Part shown: positions 41,898 to 51,370 of the stretch, piece after piece
Layout of the letters: each line of letters begins with the position of its first letter
Numbering within the stretch: the first letter of the stretch is position 1
Origin: Mesoterricola silvestris
GTDB taxonomy: Bacteria > Acidobacteriota > Holophagae > Holophagales > Holophagaceae
DNA: 64,000 nucleotides
Assembly (NCBI RefSeq): GCF_030295405.1
Contig: NZ_AP027080.1
Coordinates: 3,456,001 to 3,520,000, forward strand
Direction of reading: 5' to 3'
Notes under the pieces: generated by a model
What the model was told of the DNA's origin: nothing
Seen by the model: the letters and a program-made list of their open reading frames with translations, nothing else
Database searches by the model: none
Translations under genes and position numbers: made by a program

Positions 41898-42575
41898 TCA
41901 GAAGTCGCCGCCGCCCGAATCGCCGCCGCCCGAATCGCCCCAGTCCCCGCCGGAATCCGAGGAGCCCCCGGAATCGCCCCAGTCGCCCCCCGAGGAGGAC
42001 CCGCCCGAATCGCCCCAGTCGCCGCCGCTGGAGGAGCCGCCATCGCCGCCCCAGCCGTCCCGGTCCCGGTCGTGGTGGCCGCCGCCCAGCATGCTGCCCA
42101 GCATCATGCCCGTGAGGAGGCCGCCCACGCCGCTGCCCCCGCCCTGGGGGGGGTAGTAGCCCGGCTGGCCCGGGGCCAGGCCCTGGGGCGCGTCCAGACC
42201 CAGGCGCTGGCGCGCGCCGGCGGGCAGCTCCTCGTCCTTGAGTTCCTGCACGCCGGCGGTGCCGCCGCAGTAGCCGCAGGTCCAGGTCACCTTGCGGAGC
42301 CCGTCGTACTGCTGCTTCATCTTGTCCCCGGCGGCGCCGCAGGTGGGGCACTTGGGGTAGGGGCAGGCGAAGGTGATCCCTTCCACGGGGCCCGAGCCCA
42401 TGGGGCGGTGGGCCGCGCCCAGCTGCTCCTCGCGGTCCCTGCGGCCTCGCATGACGAGCCACACGACGATGCCGACGATGAGGAGGAAGACGAAACAGCC
42501 CATGCCGCCGCCCCCCGAGGATTCGTCCCTCCGGCGAAGCAAGGCGGCCTGTTCCGTGAGCATTAGGGTCTGCAT
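41898..42575 (-). CDS. Membrane-anchored zinc-ribbon protein with Gly/Asp/Trp repeats
   Basis: 225 residues. A polar N-terminus, one membrane helix (about 25-43), a zinc-ribbon pattern (CPYPKCPTCG then CGYCG, about 70-105) and a C-terminal low-complexity tail. The tail contains three near-copies of SGGDWGDSGGSS, encoded by repeats of about 36 bp at 41900-42040, and ends in GGGDF. Not a recognised family, although Gly/Asp-rich tails occur in TPM-type membrane proteins. The tail is likely disordered and outside the membrane. It diverges from anmK, with 50 bp between starts. Confidence 0.75.
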   Translation of the reverse strand: MQTLMLTEQAALLRRRDESSGGGGMGCFVFLLIVGIVVWLVMRGRRDREEQLGAAHRPMGSGPVEGITFACPYPKCPTCGAAGDKMKQQYDGLRKVTWTCGYCGGTAGVQELKDEELPAGARQRLGLDAPQGLAPGQPGYYPPQGGGSGVGGLLTGMMLGSMLGGGHHDRDRDGWGGDGGSSSGGDWGDSGGSSSGGDWGDSGGSSDSGGDWGDSGGGDSGGGDF

Positions 42576-42625
42576 GGCGTACCTCTCGCCCTACAGCTTA
42601 ACTCCACTGGCATACTGTCCGGGAG

Positions 42626-43753
42626 ATGAACACCGCCTCCTCCCTGCCCCCGGGCCCATGGATGGTCCTCGGCCTCATGTCCGGCACCAGCGCGGACGGC
42701 GTGGACGCGGTCCTGGCGCGGGTGGACCCCACGGGCTTCCGGGAAGGCAGCCCCTTCCTGGAGCTCGCGGGCCACCTGCACGAGCCCTATCCCCCCGCCC
42801 TGCGGGAGACGGTCATGGCCGCCGCCAACGACAACCTCCGGCCCGGGGCCCTGTGCGTGCTCCAGCGGGACCTGGGCGAGCACCATGCCCGCGCGGCCTG
42901 CCAGCTCGTCGACTCCCTGGGCCTGAAGCCCCACCTGGCCTCCCTCCATGGCCAGACCGTCCAGCATCATCCGGCCCGGGGCGCCACCCTCCAGCTGGCG
43001 GACCCCTACGTCCTGGCCGAGAAGCTCCAGTGCCCGGTGGTGTGGGACCTGCGGCGCCGGGACATGGCCCTGGGCGGCCAGGGCGCGCCCCTCGTGCCCC
43101 TCACCGAACTCTGGCTCCACGGGCGGCGCGAGCCCTGGATCGCCCTCAACCTGGGCGGCATCGCCAACGCCACGGTGTGGGACGGTTCCCGGGTGCGGGC
43201 CTGGGACCTGGGCCCGGCCATGACCCTCCTGGACCTGGCCGCCACCCTCTGGCTGGGCAGGCCCTACGACCCCGGCGGGGCCACGGCCACGGGCTTCGTG
43301 GAGGAATCGCTCCTGGAGGCCTGGCTGGCCCACCCCCACTTCCGCATCCCCCCGCCCAAATCCACGGGGAGGGAGGTCTTCGGAGCGGCCTGGCTGGACG
43401 CGGAGCGCCGCGGCCTGGAGCACCTCCCCCTTCCCTCCCGCCTGGGCACCCTCGCGGCCTTCACCGCCGAGGCCTGCGCCCGGGAGCTGAGGGCCTGGGC
43501 CCCGCCCCTGCCCGCAGGCACCCCCATCCTGCTCTCCGGGGGCGGGGCCCTCCACGGGCGGGTCCGCAAGGAACTCGCCGGGCGCCTTCCGGGCTTCCGC
43601 ATCCAGGACGACCTGCAGTTCCCCTCCGGGGCCCGGGAAGCCGTGAGCTGGGCCCTCCTGGGCGCCGCCAGCGCCGCGGGCGTCCCCGGCAACCTCGCCG
43701 AGGTCACCGGGGCCTCGGCGGCCGCGGTCCTGGGCAGCTGGGTGCCCGGGTGA
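42626..43753 (+). CDS. anmK: Anhydro-N-acetylmuramic acid kinase
   Basis: 375 residues. It phosphorylates and opens 1,6-anhydro-MurNAc in peptidoglycan recycling. Motifs: VLGLMSGTSADGVDAVL at the start (ATP site), SLHGQTVQHHP, then WDLRRRDMALGGQGAPLVP with the catalytic Asp, and LNLGGIANAT. The last residues and the GTG start of the next gene overlap. The following transglutaminase gene shares no recycling role that I can point to. Confidence 0.93.
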   Translation: MNTASSLPPGPWMVLGLMSGTSADGVDAVLARVDPTGFREGSPFLELAGHLHEPYPPALRETVMAAANDNLRPGALCVLQRDLGEHHARAACQLVDSLGLKPHLASLHGQTVQHHPARGATLQLADPYVLAEKLQCPVVWDLRRRDMALGGQGAPLVPLTELWLHGRREPWIALNLGGIANATVWDGSRVRAWDLGPAMTLLDLAATLWLGRPYDPGGATATGFVEESLLEAWLAHPHFRIPPPKSTGREVFGAAWLDAERRGLEHLPLPSRLGTLAAFTAEACARELRAWAPPLPAGTPILLSGGGALHGRVRKELAGRLPGFRIQDDLQFPSGAREAVSWALLGAASAAGVPGNLAEVTGASAAAVLGSWVPG

Positions 43754-45729
43754 AAGCCGGGCGCTGGCTGGACCACCTCCCCCCGTGGATGGCCTGGGGG
43801 GCCGTGGCCAGCACCGGCGCATACAGCCCCGCGGAGATCGCCGCCATGGCCGTGCCGATCCTGGGCGGGGCCCTGGTGGAGTGGCGCGAAGGCTCCCTGC
43901 ACCGCTTCCGGCGGGTGCTGGAGATCGCGGCCCTGGCCGTGTTCCTCGTGAACGTGGCCGCGCGCACCGGCGTGCTGCCCACGGTGGTCAATACGCTGTT
44001 CGCGCTCTGCGGCGTGCGGCTCTGCCTGCCCCGGGCCGAGGCCCAGCGGCGCCAGCTCCTGCTCATGGGCTTCCTGGTGTTCCTCACCACCGCGGTGTCC
44101 ACCTCCGAGCTGGATTTCCTCCTCTGGGCCCTGGTGTGGGTCTCCGGCGGGGCGCTGTTCCTCATGCAGCTCAACTGGGAGAAGTCCGCCCTCCTCCGCC
44201 CCGGTCCCGCCCTCCCGCCGCCCTTCCGCAAGGCCCCGGCGTGGCTGGCGGCGGTGGTGGTGATGGCCGCGGGCTTCTTCGTGGTGCTGCCGCGCCTGCG
44301 CATGGGCGTGAGGGGCCTGCCCCTGGGCGTCCATGGCCTCGCGGGAGGCCGCGCGGGGCTCAGCGACGTGCTCGACCTCGCCGGGGGCGGCCCCATCCAG
44401 GGCGGGGGGGAGGTGGCCCTGCGCATCGTCCCCGGGCCCGGGCAGCCCGGCTTCGACCGGGCCTTCGGGCTCCTCCGGGCCATGGTGCTGGAGGAGCTGG
44501 ATGGCCAGCGCTGGGAGGTCTCGGACGCGACGCCCCGCAACGCCCTGGCCCAGTGGAACGAGCCCGGCCCCGGAGGCCCCGCCCTCACCGCGGAGGCCTT
44601 CCTCAGCCCCAGCCCCCTGCCCGTGATCCCCCTCCCCTACGGCCAGGCCACCCTCTCCCCCCCCGAAGGGGAGCGCCTCCGGGCCGGACCGGGCGCCTCG
44701 GTGCGGTGGTGGTTCCCCCTGCGGCGCATCCTTCCCCTGAAGCTGAGGGTCGAGCCCCAGGAGGGCGAGCCCGAGCGCCTCGCCGGGGAGTACCGGCGCC
44801 AGCTCCTCACCCGCGCCGGGCCCGCCACGGAGAGCGCCCTGCGGTGGAGTCTCGCCACCGCCCCCGGGGACCTTCCCCCGCGCGAACTGGCGGCGCGGCT
44901 CTCCACCGCCCTGCGCGCCTTCCGCTACACCCTGGACAACCCTTCCGGGGGTGCGGCCGATCCCATGCGGGATTTCCTGGAGCGCTCCCGGGCCGGGCAC
45001 TGCGAGTACTTCGCCTCGGCCCTGGCCATGATGCTCCGGCGCCGGGGCGTCCCCGCGCGGGTGGCGGTGGGCTACCGCCTGGGCCCCTGGATCCCCAGCG
45101 GCGGCTACTTCCTCGTGACCCGGAACGAGGCCCACAGCTGGGTGGAGTACTACGACCCGGACCTGCGGCGCTGGAGGACCGAGGACCCCACCCCGGCCGC
45201 GCCGCCCTCGGGCCTGGGCGCGGGGTCGTTCCTGTCTGCCCTGGGGCGCCTGGCGGATTCGGCGCGCTTCGCCTGGGACCGCAACGTGGTGCGGTTCTCG
45301 GACGAGGACCAGCTGGCCGGCATCGAATGGCTCCAGGCCAAGGTGGGCCGGGCGGCCCCCGACAGCCTGCGGGAGCCCCTGCGCGCCGGCCTCAAGGCCG
45401 CGGCCCTGCTGGCGGCCCTCGGGGCCCTGGCCTGGGGGGGGCGGGCCCTGCTGTCCCGTCCCGCCCGGGGGGGGACGGGAAGCCCGGGACGGCTGCCCCA
45501 GCTGAGGCCCCTCCTGCGGGTGGCGGGCCGGGAGCGTCCGCCGGGTCCGGGCGAAACGGCCCGGGTCTGGCTCACGGGCCTTCGGGATCTGCGCCCGGAT
45601 CGCTCCGCCCCCCTGGAGGCCCTGGCCCGGGAAGCGGACGCCGTGGCCTACGGGGGCGGGGAGGGCACCGCCCTGGCCCGCCTGGCCCGGGAGGAGGCCA
45701 AAGCCTGGAGGCGGAGCGGGCGGGTGTGA
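43750..45729 (+). CDS. TgpA-like membrane transglutaminase
   Basis: 659 residues from a GTG overlapping the anmK stop. About six N-terminal helices (to about 190) resemble the DUF3488 part. The transglutaminase core is periplasmic, with Cys near 418 (SRAGHCEYFASALAMMLRRR), His near 461 (NEAHSWVEYYD) and Asp near 479 (EDPTP), all in place. One more helix (about 545-565) precedes a cytoplasmic tail. Family members such as Pseudomonas TgpA are essential, but their substrates are not well known. MoxR and DUF58 genes, the usual partners, are absent. Confidence 0.88.
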   Translation: MKAGRWLDHLPPWMAWGAVASTGAYSPAEIAAMAVPILGGALVEWREGSLHRFRRVLEIAALAVFLVNVAARTGVLPTVVNTLFALCGVRLCLPRAEAQRRQLLLMGFLVFLTTAVSTSELDFLLWALVWVSGGALFLMQLNWEKSALLRPGPALPPPFRKAPAWLAAVVVMAAGFFVVLPRLRMGVRGLPLGVHGLAGGRAGLSDVLDLAGGGPIQGGGEVALRIVPGPGQPGFDRAFGLLRAMVLEELDGQRWEVSDATPRNALAQWNEPGPGGPALTAEAFLSPSPLPVIPLPYGQATLSPPEGERLRAGPGASVRWWFPLRRILPLKLRVEPQEGEPERLAGEYRRQLLTRAGPATESALRWSLATAPGDLPPRELAARLSTALRAFRYTLDNPSGGAADPMRDFLERSRAGHCEYFASALAMMLRRRGVPARVAVGYRLGPWIPSGGYFLVTRNEAHSWVEYYDPDLRRWRTEDPTPAAPPSGLGAGSFLSALGRLADSARFAWDRNVVRFSDEDQLAGIEWLQAKVGRAAPDSLREPLRAGLKAAALLAALGALAWGGRALLSRPARGGTGSPGRLPQLRPLLRVAGRERPPGPGETARVWLTGLRDLRPDRSAPLEALAREADAVAYGGGEGTALARLAREEAKAWRRSGRV

Positions 45730-45732
45730 TAA

Positions 45733-45756
45733 ATTTTTTCAATCGAGGGAAAAAAT
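45733..45756 (+). promoter_or_regulatory. AU-rich hairpin presenting the fhs ribosome site in its loop
   Basis: ATTTTTTC and GAAAAAAT form a perfect 8-bp stem around an 8-base loop whose last bases are GAGG, the only Shine-Dalgarno-like sequence, 3 nt before the ATG. In a 70%-GC genome such an A/T stem is notable. It could melt with temperature, or act as a loop-exposed ribosome stand-by site. Confidence 0.5.
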
Positions 45757-45758
45757 AA

Positions 45759-47441
45759 ATGCATCAGCCCATCCCCGCCGACATCGATATCGCCCGCCAC
45801 GCCTCCATGCTGCCCATCGGGGAGATCGCCGCCCGGCTCGGCATCCCGGATTCCGCCCTGGAACCCCACGGCCGCGTCAAGGCCAAGATCTCCCTGGACC
45901 TCTACCGGGGTCTGCGCGCCGGGCCCCAGGGCAAGCTCGTCCTCGTAACCGCCATCACCCCCACCCCCGCCGGGGAAGGGAAGACCACCACCACCATCGG
46001 CCTCACCGACGCCCTGGCCCGCCTGGGGAAGAAGGCGATGCTCTGCATCCGCGAGCCCTCCCTGGGCCCCTGTTTCGGCATCAAGGGGGGCGCCGCCGGG
46101 GGCGGCTACGCGCAGGTGGTGCCCATGGAGGATATCAACCTCCATTTCACCGGCGACTTCCACGCCATCGGCGTGGCCCACAACCTGCTCTCCGCGGTCA
46201 TCGACAACCACCTCGCCTCGGGCAACGCGCTGGACATCGACCCCGCGCGGGTGGTGTGGCGGCGCGTGGTGGACATGAACGACCGGGCCCTGCGCCAGAT
46301 CGTGGTGGGGCTGGGGGGCTCGGCCAACGGCGCCCCGCGGGAGACCGGCTACGACATCACCGTGGCCTCCGAGGTCATGGCCGTGTTCTGCCTCTCCGAA
46401 TCCATCCACGAGCTCAAGGAGCGCCTGGGCCGCATGATCGTGGCCTACACCCGGGACCGCCGCCCCGTGCTGGCCTCCCAGCTCAAGGTCCACGGCGCCA
46501 TGGCCGCCCTCCTCAAGGACGCCATCAAGCCCAACCTCGTCCAGACCCTGGAGAACAACCCCGCCCTGGTGCACGGGGGCCCCTTCGCCAACATCGCCCA
46601 CGGCTGCAACAGCCTCATCGCCACCCGCATGGCCCTGGGACTGGCCGACTACGTGGTCACCGAGGCGGGCTTCGGCGCGGACCTGGGGGCCGAGAAGTTC
46701 CTGGACATCATGTGCCGGCAGTCGGGGCTGGTGCCCGACGCCGTGGTGCTGGTGGCCACCGTGCGCGCCCTCAAGATGCACGGCGGCGTCGCCAAGGCCG
46801 ACCTGGGCCGCCCCGACGCCGAAGCCGTGCGCCGGGGCCTGCCCAACCTCCTCAAGCACCTGGAGAACATCCAGGCCTGGGGCCTGCCCGTGGTGGTGGC
46901 CGTCAACCACTTCACCGCCGACACCCCGGAGGAGACCGCGGCCATCGAAGAGGCCTGCGCGGCCCTGGGCGTGAAGGCCGTGCGCGCCGACCACTGGGCC
47001 CGGGGCGGCGAGGGCGCCCTGGACCTCGCCGGCGCCCTGCTGGAACTCACCGGCGGCCCCAGGCCGGCCCTGGCCTTCACCTACCCCGGCGAACTCCCCC
47101 TGTGGGAGAAGGTGCGCACCGTGGCCCGCAGGATCTACGGCGCCTCGGACATCAAGGGCGACGCCAAGGTCCTGAAGGCCTTCGCGGACCTGGAGGCCGC
47201 CGGCTTCGGCCACCTTCCGGTGTGCCTGGCCAAGACCCAGTACTCCTTCTCCACCGACCCCCAGCTCCGGGGCCGCCCCGAGGGCTTCACCCTGGCCGTG
47301 CGGGACGTGCGGGTGTCCGCGGGCGCCGGCTTCGTGGTGGTGCTCACCGGGGACATCATGACGATGCCCGGGCTCCCCAAGGTGCCCGCGGCCGAACTCA
47401 TCGATATCGATGAGGAGGGGAATATCACGGGCCTTTCGTGA
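45759..47441 (+). CDS. fhs: Formate-tetrahydrofolate ligase
   Basis: 560 residues. ATP-dependent formation of 10-formyl-THF, feeding C1 biosynthesis or acetogenic-type formate metabolism. Signatures: [16 protein letters not shown] (P-loop, about 67-82), [31 protein letters not shown] and [14 protein letters not shown]. Slightly different in length from clostridial enzymes but complete. The start is set by the hairpin-loop GAGG. The 3' end overlaps the convergent phosphatase gene by 17 bp. Confidence 0.96.
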   Translation: MHQPIPADIDIARHASMLPIGEIAARLGIPDSALEPHGRVKAKISLDLYRGLRAGPQGKLVLVTAITPTPAGEGKTTTTIGLTDALARLGKKAMLCIREPSLGPCFGIKGGAAGGGYAQVVPMEDINLHFTGDFHAIGVAHNLLSAVIDNHLASGNALDIDPARVVWRRVVDMNDRALRQIVVGLGGSANGAPRETGYDITVASEVMAVFCLSESIHELKERLGRMIVAYTRDRRPVLASQLKVHGAMAALLKDAIKPNLVQTLENNPALVHGGPFANIAHGCNSLIATRMALGLADYVVTEAGFGADLGAEKFLDIMCRQSGLVPDAVVLVATVRALKMHGGVAKADLGRPDAEAVRRGLPNLLKHLENIQAWGLPVVVAVNHFTADTPEETAAIEEACAALGVKAVRADHWARGGEGALDLAGALLELTGGPRPALAFTYPGELPLWEKVRTVARRIYGASDIKGDAKVLKAFADLEAAGFGHLPVCLAKTQYSFSTDPQLRGRPEGFTLAVRDVRVSAGAGFVVVLTGDIMTMPGLPKVPAAELIDIDEEGNITGLS

Positions 47442-47928
47442 GGGACGGCCTCTGTCCGCGCTCCTCCAGCCGTACCGGCCCTGGCCCCTCCGGCACGGTG
47501 AGGATCCAGATCCGGTCGTAGGCCCGGATCTCCGGGAAGAAGCCCCGGTATCCCAGCGCCCCCGCCAGGACGGCCAGGGTATCGGAATGCCCGCAGAGGA
47601 CCACGGTCCTTCCCCGGTAGTCCTCCAGCACCTCCCGGCCCACCGCGGCCTCCTCGCCCCGGGCCCGGATCTCGGGCACCAGGCCCAGGCGCCGGGCCAG
47701 GGGCGCCACGGTCTGCTGGGTGCGCCAGAGGTCCGTGGCGAAGATGGCGGCGGGCTTGAAGGGGGCGAGTTCCACCGCCAGGTCCTCGGCGCGGCGGAGG
47801 CCCCGGGAGGAGAGCTGGGCGTTGGAGGTGCGGGCCCCCTTTTCCGCGTGGTGGATCAGCACCGCGACGGTGTCCTGGGCCGCCAGGGCGAAGGCCGCCA
47901 GGAAGGCCAGGACCAGGCGCCGGGGCAT
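47425..47928 (-). CDS. Exported histidine-phosphatase-fold protein with altered RHG motif
   Basis: 167 residues. Signal peptide at about 1-17 (FALAAQ). The SixA-like domain follows, but the usual RHA/RHG start reads VLIHHAEKG: the conserved Arg before the phospho-acceptor His is His. [11 protein letters not shown], the conserved Arg in WRT, and LCGHSDTL (second His) are intact. Loss of that Arg normally weakens phosphate binding, so activity is uncertain. The gene ends inside the end of fhs and starts 1 bp from the pcrA/uvrD stop. Confidence 0.82.
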   Translation of the reverse strand: MPRRLVLAFLAAFALAAQDTVAVLIHHAEKGARTSNAQLSSRGLRRAEDLAVELAPFKPAAIFATDLWRTQQTVAPLARRLGLVPEIRARGEEAAVGREVLEDYRGRTVVLCGHSDTLAVLAGALGYRGFFPEIRAYDRIWILTVPEGPGPVRLEERGQRPSLTKGP

Positions 47929-47929
47929 C

Positions 47930-50209
47930 CTAGGATTCCTTCTCCAGCATGCCGAACCGCGCGACGATGCGCTTCTCCCCTTCCGGGAAACGGATGGTGT
48001 ACGTGAGCATGTCGCCGCCGCCCGAGGCCGCGGTGATGACGCCCCGGCCGAAGCGGGGGCTGAGGACGCGCGTCCCCTTGGGCCAGCTCCCCGAGGGGGC
48101 CGGGCGCGGCTCCTCCGGTTCCGGGGCCTCGGGAGCGGCGTCGGCGGGGGGCTCCGGGGCCCGCACCTGGTTGAAGAAGCTGCGGATGCGCCCCAGCTCC
48201 GAGGCCACGCTCGTGGCGCCGCCCGTGGAGGGGCGCTGGGAGGGGAAGTTGCCCTGGCCCGAACGGTACAGCTCCGTGCCCCAGCGGATGGGGGACTCCA
48301 GGCCCTCCTCGGGCAGCTCCCGGAGGAAGCGGCTGGGCATGCCCAGCAGCTCCTGGCCCATGGCCCGGCGCCGGCGCGCGGCGGTGAGGTAGAGCTTGTT
48401 CTGGGCCCGGGTGATGGCCACGTAGAAGAGGCGGCGCTCCTCCTCCAGGCCGTCGTCGGCCTCCCGGGCGTTGCGGTTGGGGAAGACGTCCTCCTCCATG
48501 CCCACCATGAACACCACGGGGAACTCCAGCCCCTTGGCGCAGTGGATGGTCATGAGTGAGAGCAGCGAGGCCTCCTCCAGCTCGTCGGAATCCGAGGCCA
48601 GGCTCACCCGGTCCAGGAACTCCGCCAGCCGCAGCCCCAGGCTCTCGGCCTCGGCCGCGGCGGAGACGAATTCCTCCAGGTTGCGCAGGCGCGTCTCGGC
48701 CTCCAGGGTGGCCTCCTCCTCCAGCATCTGCACGTAGCCGGATTCCACCAGCACCCAGCGCACCAGGCCCGAAAGGCTGAGGGTCCGGGCCTCGTCCTCG
48801 GCGCGGCGGAAGAGCTCCACGTAGCGCACCAGCTCGCGCTGGGCCCGCCCCTTGAGCTCCCCGGAGCGCAGCAGGGCCACCGTGGCCTGGAGGGCGGTGC
48901 CGCCCTCGGGGATGGCGGCCTCGATGCGGGCCAGGGTCGTGGCCCCCACCCCCCGGGTGGGGGAATTCACCGACCGCCGGAAGCTGACCAGGTCGAAGGG
49001 ATTGCACACCAGCCGCAGGTAGGCCAGCAGATCCTTGACCTCCTGGCGCTCGTAGAACTTCACGCCGCCCACGAGCTTGTAGGGCATGTTCTGGGCCCGC
49101 AGGGCCTCTTCCAGCTGCCGGGACTGCCAGTTGGCGCGGTAGAGCACCGCCATGCGCGCGTTGGGGAAGCGCAGGCGCTCCTGGCGGATGTGGTCCACCA
49201 CGTACTCCGCCTCCAGGCGCCCCTCGTCCAGGAGCTTGAAGGTGATCCGCTCCCCCAGGCCCAGGTCCGTCCACAGCGTCTTGCCCAGGCGCTGGGTGTT
49301 GTTGGCGATGACGGTGCTGGCGGCGTCCAGGATCAGCTGGGTGGAGCGGTAGTTCTGCTCGAGCTTGATCTCCGTGGCGCCGGGGAAGTCCTTCTTGAAG
49401 TCCAGGATGTTTCGGATGTCGGCGCCGCGCCAGCCGTAGATGGACTGGTCCTCGTCGCCCACCACGCAGAGGTTCAGGTGATGCTTGGCCAGGTGCTGGA
49501 CCAGCAGGTACTGCACCCGGTTCGTGTCCTGGTACTCGTCCACCAGGATGTACTTGAACCGCTCCGCGTAGGCGGCCTGCACCTCCGGGTCCCGGAAGAG
49601 CCTCTCCGTGTGCAGGAGCAGATCGTCGAAATCGCAGGCCTTGTGGCTCCGGAGGCCGTTCTGGTAGCCCCGGTAGGCCTCCAGGACCTTGCGGGTCCAG
49701 GGGTCCAGCGCCTCCTCCATGGCCTCGTCCGGGAGCAGGCACCGGTTCTTGAAATCGGAGATCACCTCCAGGACCTTCCTGGGGTGGAACTGCTTTTCCG
49801 GGAGCTTCAGGTCCGCCAGCACCTGCTTGACGAGGCTCCGCTGGTCGGAGGGGTCGAAGATCACGAAATCCCGGCCCACCGGGGTGCGGTCCCCCTCCCG
49901 GCGCAGGATGCGGGTGCAGAAGCTGTGGAAGGTGCTCACCCAGAGCTGCTCGGCGGGGACGTGCACCATGCGCTGGACCCGTTCGGCCATTTCCCCCGCG
50001 GCCTTGTTCGTGAAGGTCATGGCCAGGATGGAGGCCGGACGCACTCCCACCTCCTCGATGAGCCAGGCGATGCGCCGCGTGATGACGGTGGTCTTGCCCG
50101 AACCGGCCCCCGCCAGGATCAGGAGCGGGCCATCCACGTGGGTGACCGCCTCCTTCTGGGGACTGTTGAGGTTGCGCAGCAGGGGATGGTCGGGGGGAAA
50201 CGCGGGCAT
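47930..50209 (-). CDS. UvrD/PcrA-type SF1 DNA helicase
   Basis: 759 residues. Motif I AGAGSGKTT (about 33-41); Ia TFTNKAAGEM; motif II VDEYQDTN; III VVGDEDQSIYGWRGA; IV EQNYRST; VI VAITRAQNKL. The C-terminal Tudor-like end (GTRVLSPRFGRGVI) binds RNA polymerase or the ribosome in PcrA. PcrA/UvrD acts in excision repair and replication-fork maintenance; which name is right cannot be decided. A run of Pro/Glu (about 690) links the last domain. Confidence 0.95.
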   Translation of the reverse strand: MPAFPPDHPLLRNLNSPQKEAVTHVDGPLLILAGAGSGKTTVITRRIAWLIEEVGVRPASILAMTFTNKAAGEMAERVQRMVHVPAEQLWVSTFHSFCTRILRREGDRTPVGRDFVIFDPSDQRSLVKQVLADLKLPEKQFHPRKVLEVISDFKNRCLLPDEAMEEALDPWTRKVLEAYRGYQNGLRSHKACDFDDLLLHTERLFRDPEVQAAYAERFKYILVDEYQDTNRVQYLLVQHLAKHHLNLCVVGDEDQSIYGWRGADIRNILDFKKDFPGATEIKLEQNYRSTQLILDAASTVIANNTQRLGKTLWTDLGLGERITFKLLDEGRLEAEYVVDHIRQERLRFPNARMAVLYRANWQSRQLEEALRAQNMPYKLVGGVKFYERQEVKDLLAYLRLVCNPFDLVSFRRSVNSPTRGVGATTLARIEAAIPEGGTALQATVALLRSGELKGRAQRELVRYVELFRRAEDEARTLSLSGLVRWVLVESGYVQMLEEEATLEAETRLRNLEEFVSAAAEAESLGLRLAEFLDRVSLASDSDELEEASLLSLMTIHCAKGLEFPVVFMVGMEEDVFPNRNAREADDGLEEERRLFYVAITRAQNKLYLTAARRRRAMGQELLGMPSRFLRELPEEGLESPIRWGTELYRSGQGNFPSQRPSTGGATSVASELGRIRSFFNQVRAPEPPADAAPEAPEPEEPRPAPSGSWPKGTRVLSPRFGRGVITAASGGGDMLTYTIRFPEGEKRIVARFGMLEKES

Positions 50210-50226
50210 CCCACGAGTCTAAGGGG

Positions 50227-51057
50227 CTACTTGCGGGGCGTCCACATGGGGTGCTCGAAGCTCAGGTAGAAGAACACCGACTTGTCCCCCTTGCTGGGCC
50301 CCACCCCGATGGGAAAGGCCAGTCCCGGCACGATCTGGAGGCCGTTCCTGAAATTGAGGGCGAAGCGGACCCCGGGGCTCACGAAGAAGGCGTCCGCCCT
50401 GGCCTTGAGCCCGGGTCCGGCCACCGTCTCCCCGCTGGAGAAGGCGAATTCCAGCATGGCGTTGGCGTTGGGGTGGGCGAGCCAGATGAAGCTCTGTCCC
50501 AGGGTCCAGGTGGTGAGGTCGGCCTTCTCCCCTGCGGCGTTCTTCGCGCCGGGGGTCCAGGTGGCCCCCAGGTTCCAGTGGGTGACCAGGGACTTCGTGA
50601 GCACCACGCTCACGGGCAGGAGCGCCTGGTAGCCCACGGCCCCGCTGCCCCGCCGCTGGCGCTCGTCGCCCGTGGGCAGGAGGAGGGTGAAGCGGGGCGC
50701 CACCGCCACCGCCGCGTCCCCGTCCCCCAGCAGCTGGTACCGGTAGTTGAGCGCCACGTCCCCCAGGGCGCTGCGCCCGTCGGGGGCGTCCTGCACCCGC
50801 TGGTAGGGCAGGGTGTAGCTCAGCTGATGCGCGATGCCCGGCACCGGCCACTCCTGGGTGAACGTGTAGAGCCAGTCCCGGGTCACCCGGTTCCGGCTGA
50901 AGGTGCTGATGTGCTGCACCACCCCGGGTTCCTGATTGTAGGCCTCCTCCACCAGGAAGGAGTTGTCCTGGATGGGCTTGTCGGGCTCCTCCGCCCGCGC
51001 GCAGAGGGCGGCCGCCAGGGAAAGCCCCAGGACCCGAGAAAAGGAATTCGCCATCAT
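50227..51057 (-). CDS. Exported outer-membrane-type beta-barrel protein of unknown function
   Basis: 276 residues from ATG 51057; ATG 51054 has better spacing from GGAGG. Signal peptide at about 1-22 (LCARAEE). The mature part alternates hydrophobic and polar residues as beta-strands (RFTLLLPTGDERQRRGSG, VSPGVRFALNFRNG, QIVPGLAFPIGVGP), similar to the meta-pathway/transporter-like outer-membrane group. The last residues WTPRK do not end in an aromatic, so barrel insertion is less certain. It lies 17 bp downstream of the uvrD start region, same strand. Confidence 0.72.
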   Translation of the reverse strand: MMANSFSRVLGLSLAAALCARAEEPDKPIQDNSFLVEEAYNQEPGVVQHISTFSRNRVTRDWLYTFTQEWPVPGIAHQLSYTLPYQRVQDAPDGRSALGDVALNYRYQLLGDGDAAVAVAPRFTLLLPTGDERQRRGSGAVGYQALLPVSVVLTKSLVTHWNLGATWTPGAKNAAGEKADLTTWTLGQSFIWLAHPNANAMLEFAFSSGETVAGPGLKARADAFFVSPGVRFALNFRNGLQIVPGLAFPIGVGPSKGDKSVFFYLSFEHPMWTPRK

Positions 51058-51116
51058 CAGCCTCCGGTTGCGCGGTGAACCAGTGTAGGCCGGAAGGCGC
51101 CGCGGGCGCGCGGCCA

Positions 51117-51202
51117 TGGTGCCCCCACCCGGGGTCGAACCGGGATTCCATTGCTGGAGGGCGATTTTAAGTCGCCAGCGTCTGCCATTCCGCCATGGGG
51201 GC
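51117..51202 (-). tRNA. tRNA-Leu (anticodon TAA)
   Basis: Read on the minus strand: acceptor GCCCCCA pairs with TGGGGGC, followed by A and an encoded CCA. The anticodon stem GGCGA/TCGCC holds loop CTTAAAA with anticodon TAA, reading UUA/UUG. A long variable arm typical of leucine tRNAs and the TTCGACC T-loop are present. Intact 86 nt including CCA. Confidence 0.95.
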
Positions 51203-51264
51203 CTGCCTGCACCCCAGTCTAGCGGGCCCCGGGGCTCCGGGGCCATAGCGGACGGACATACGAA

Positions 51265-51276
51265 CGGAAATTTCCG
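51265..51276. promoter_or_regulatory. 12-bp palindrome CGGAAATTTCCG
   Basis: Perfect palindrome about 95 bp before the DUF4382 lipoprotein ATG, in the only AT-richer spot of that gap. Plausible operator for an unidentified regulator; no -35/-10 pair is clear. Confidence 0.35.
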
Positions 51277-51370
51277 ACCCCGCCCCTTTACCCGGCCCTC
51301 AGCCTGAGGCATCCTTGGGCTCCGTCCACCCTGGAACATGGATGTTCCCACTTCCTCCAGTGGAGTTCCC

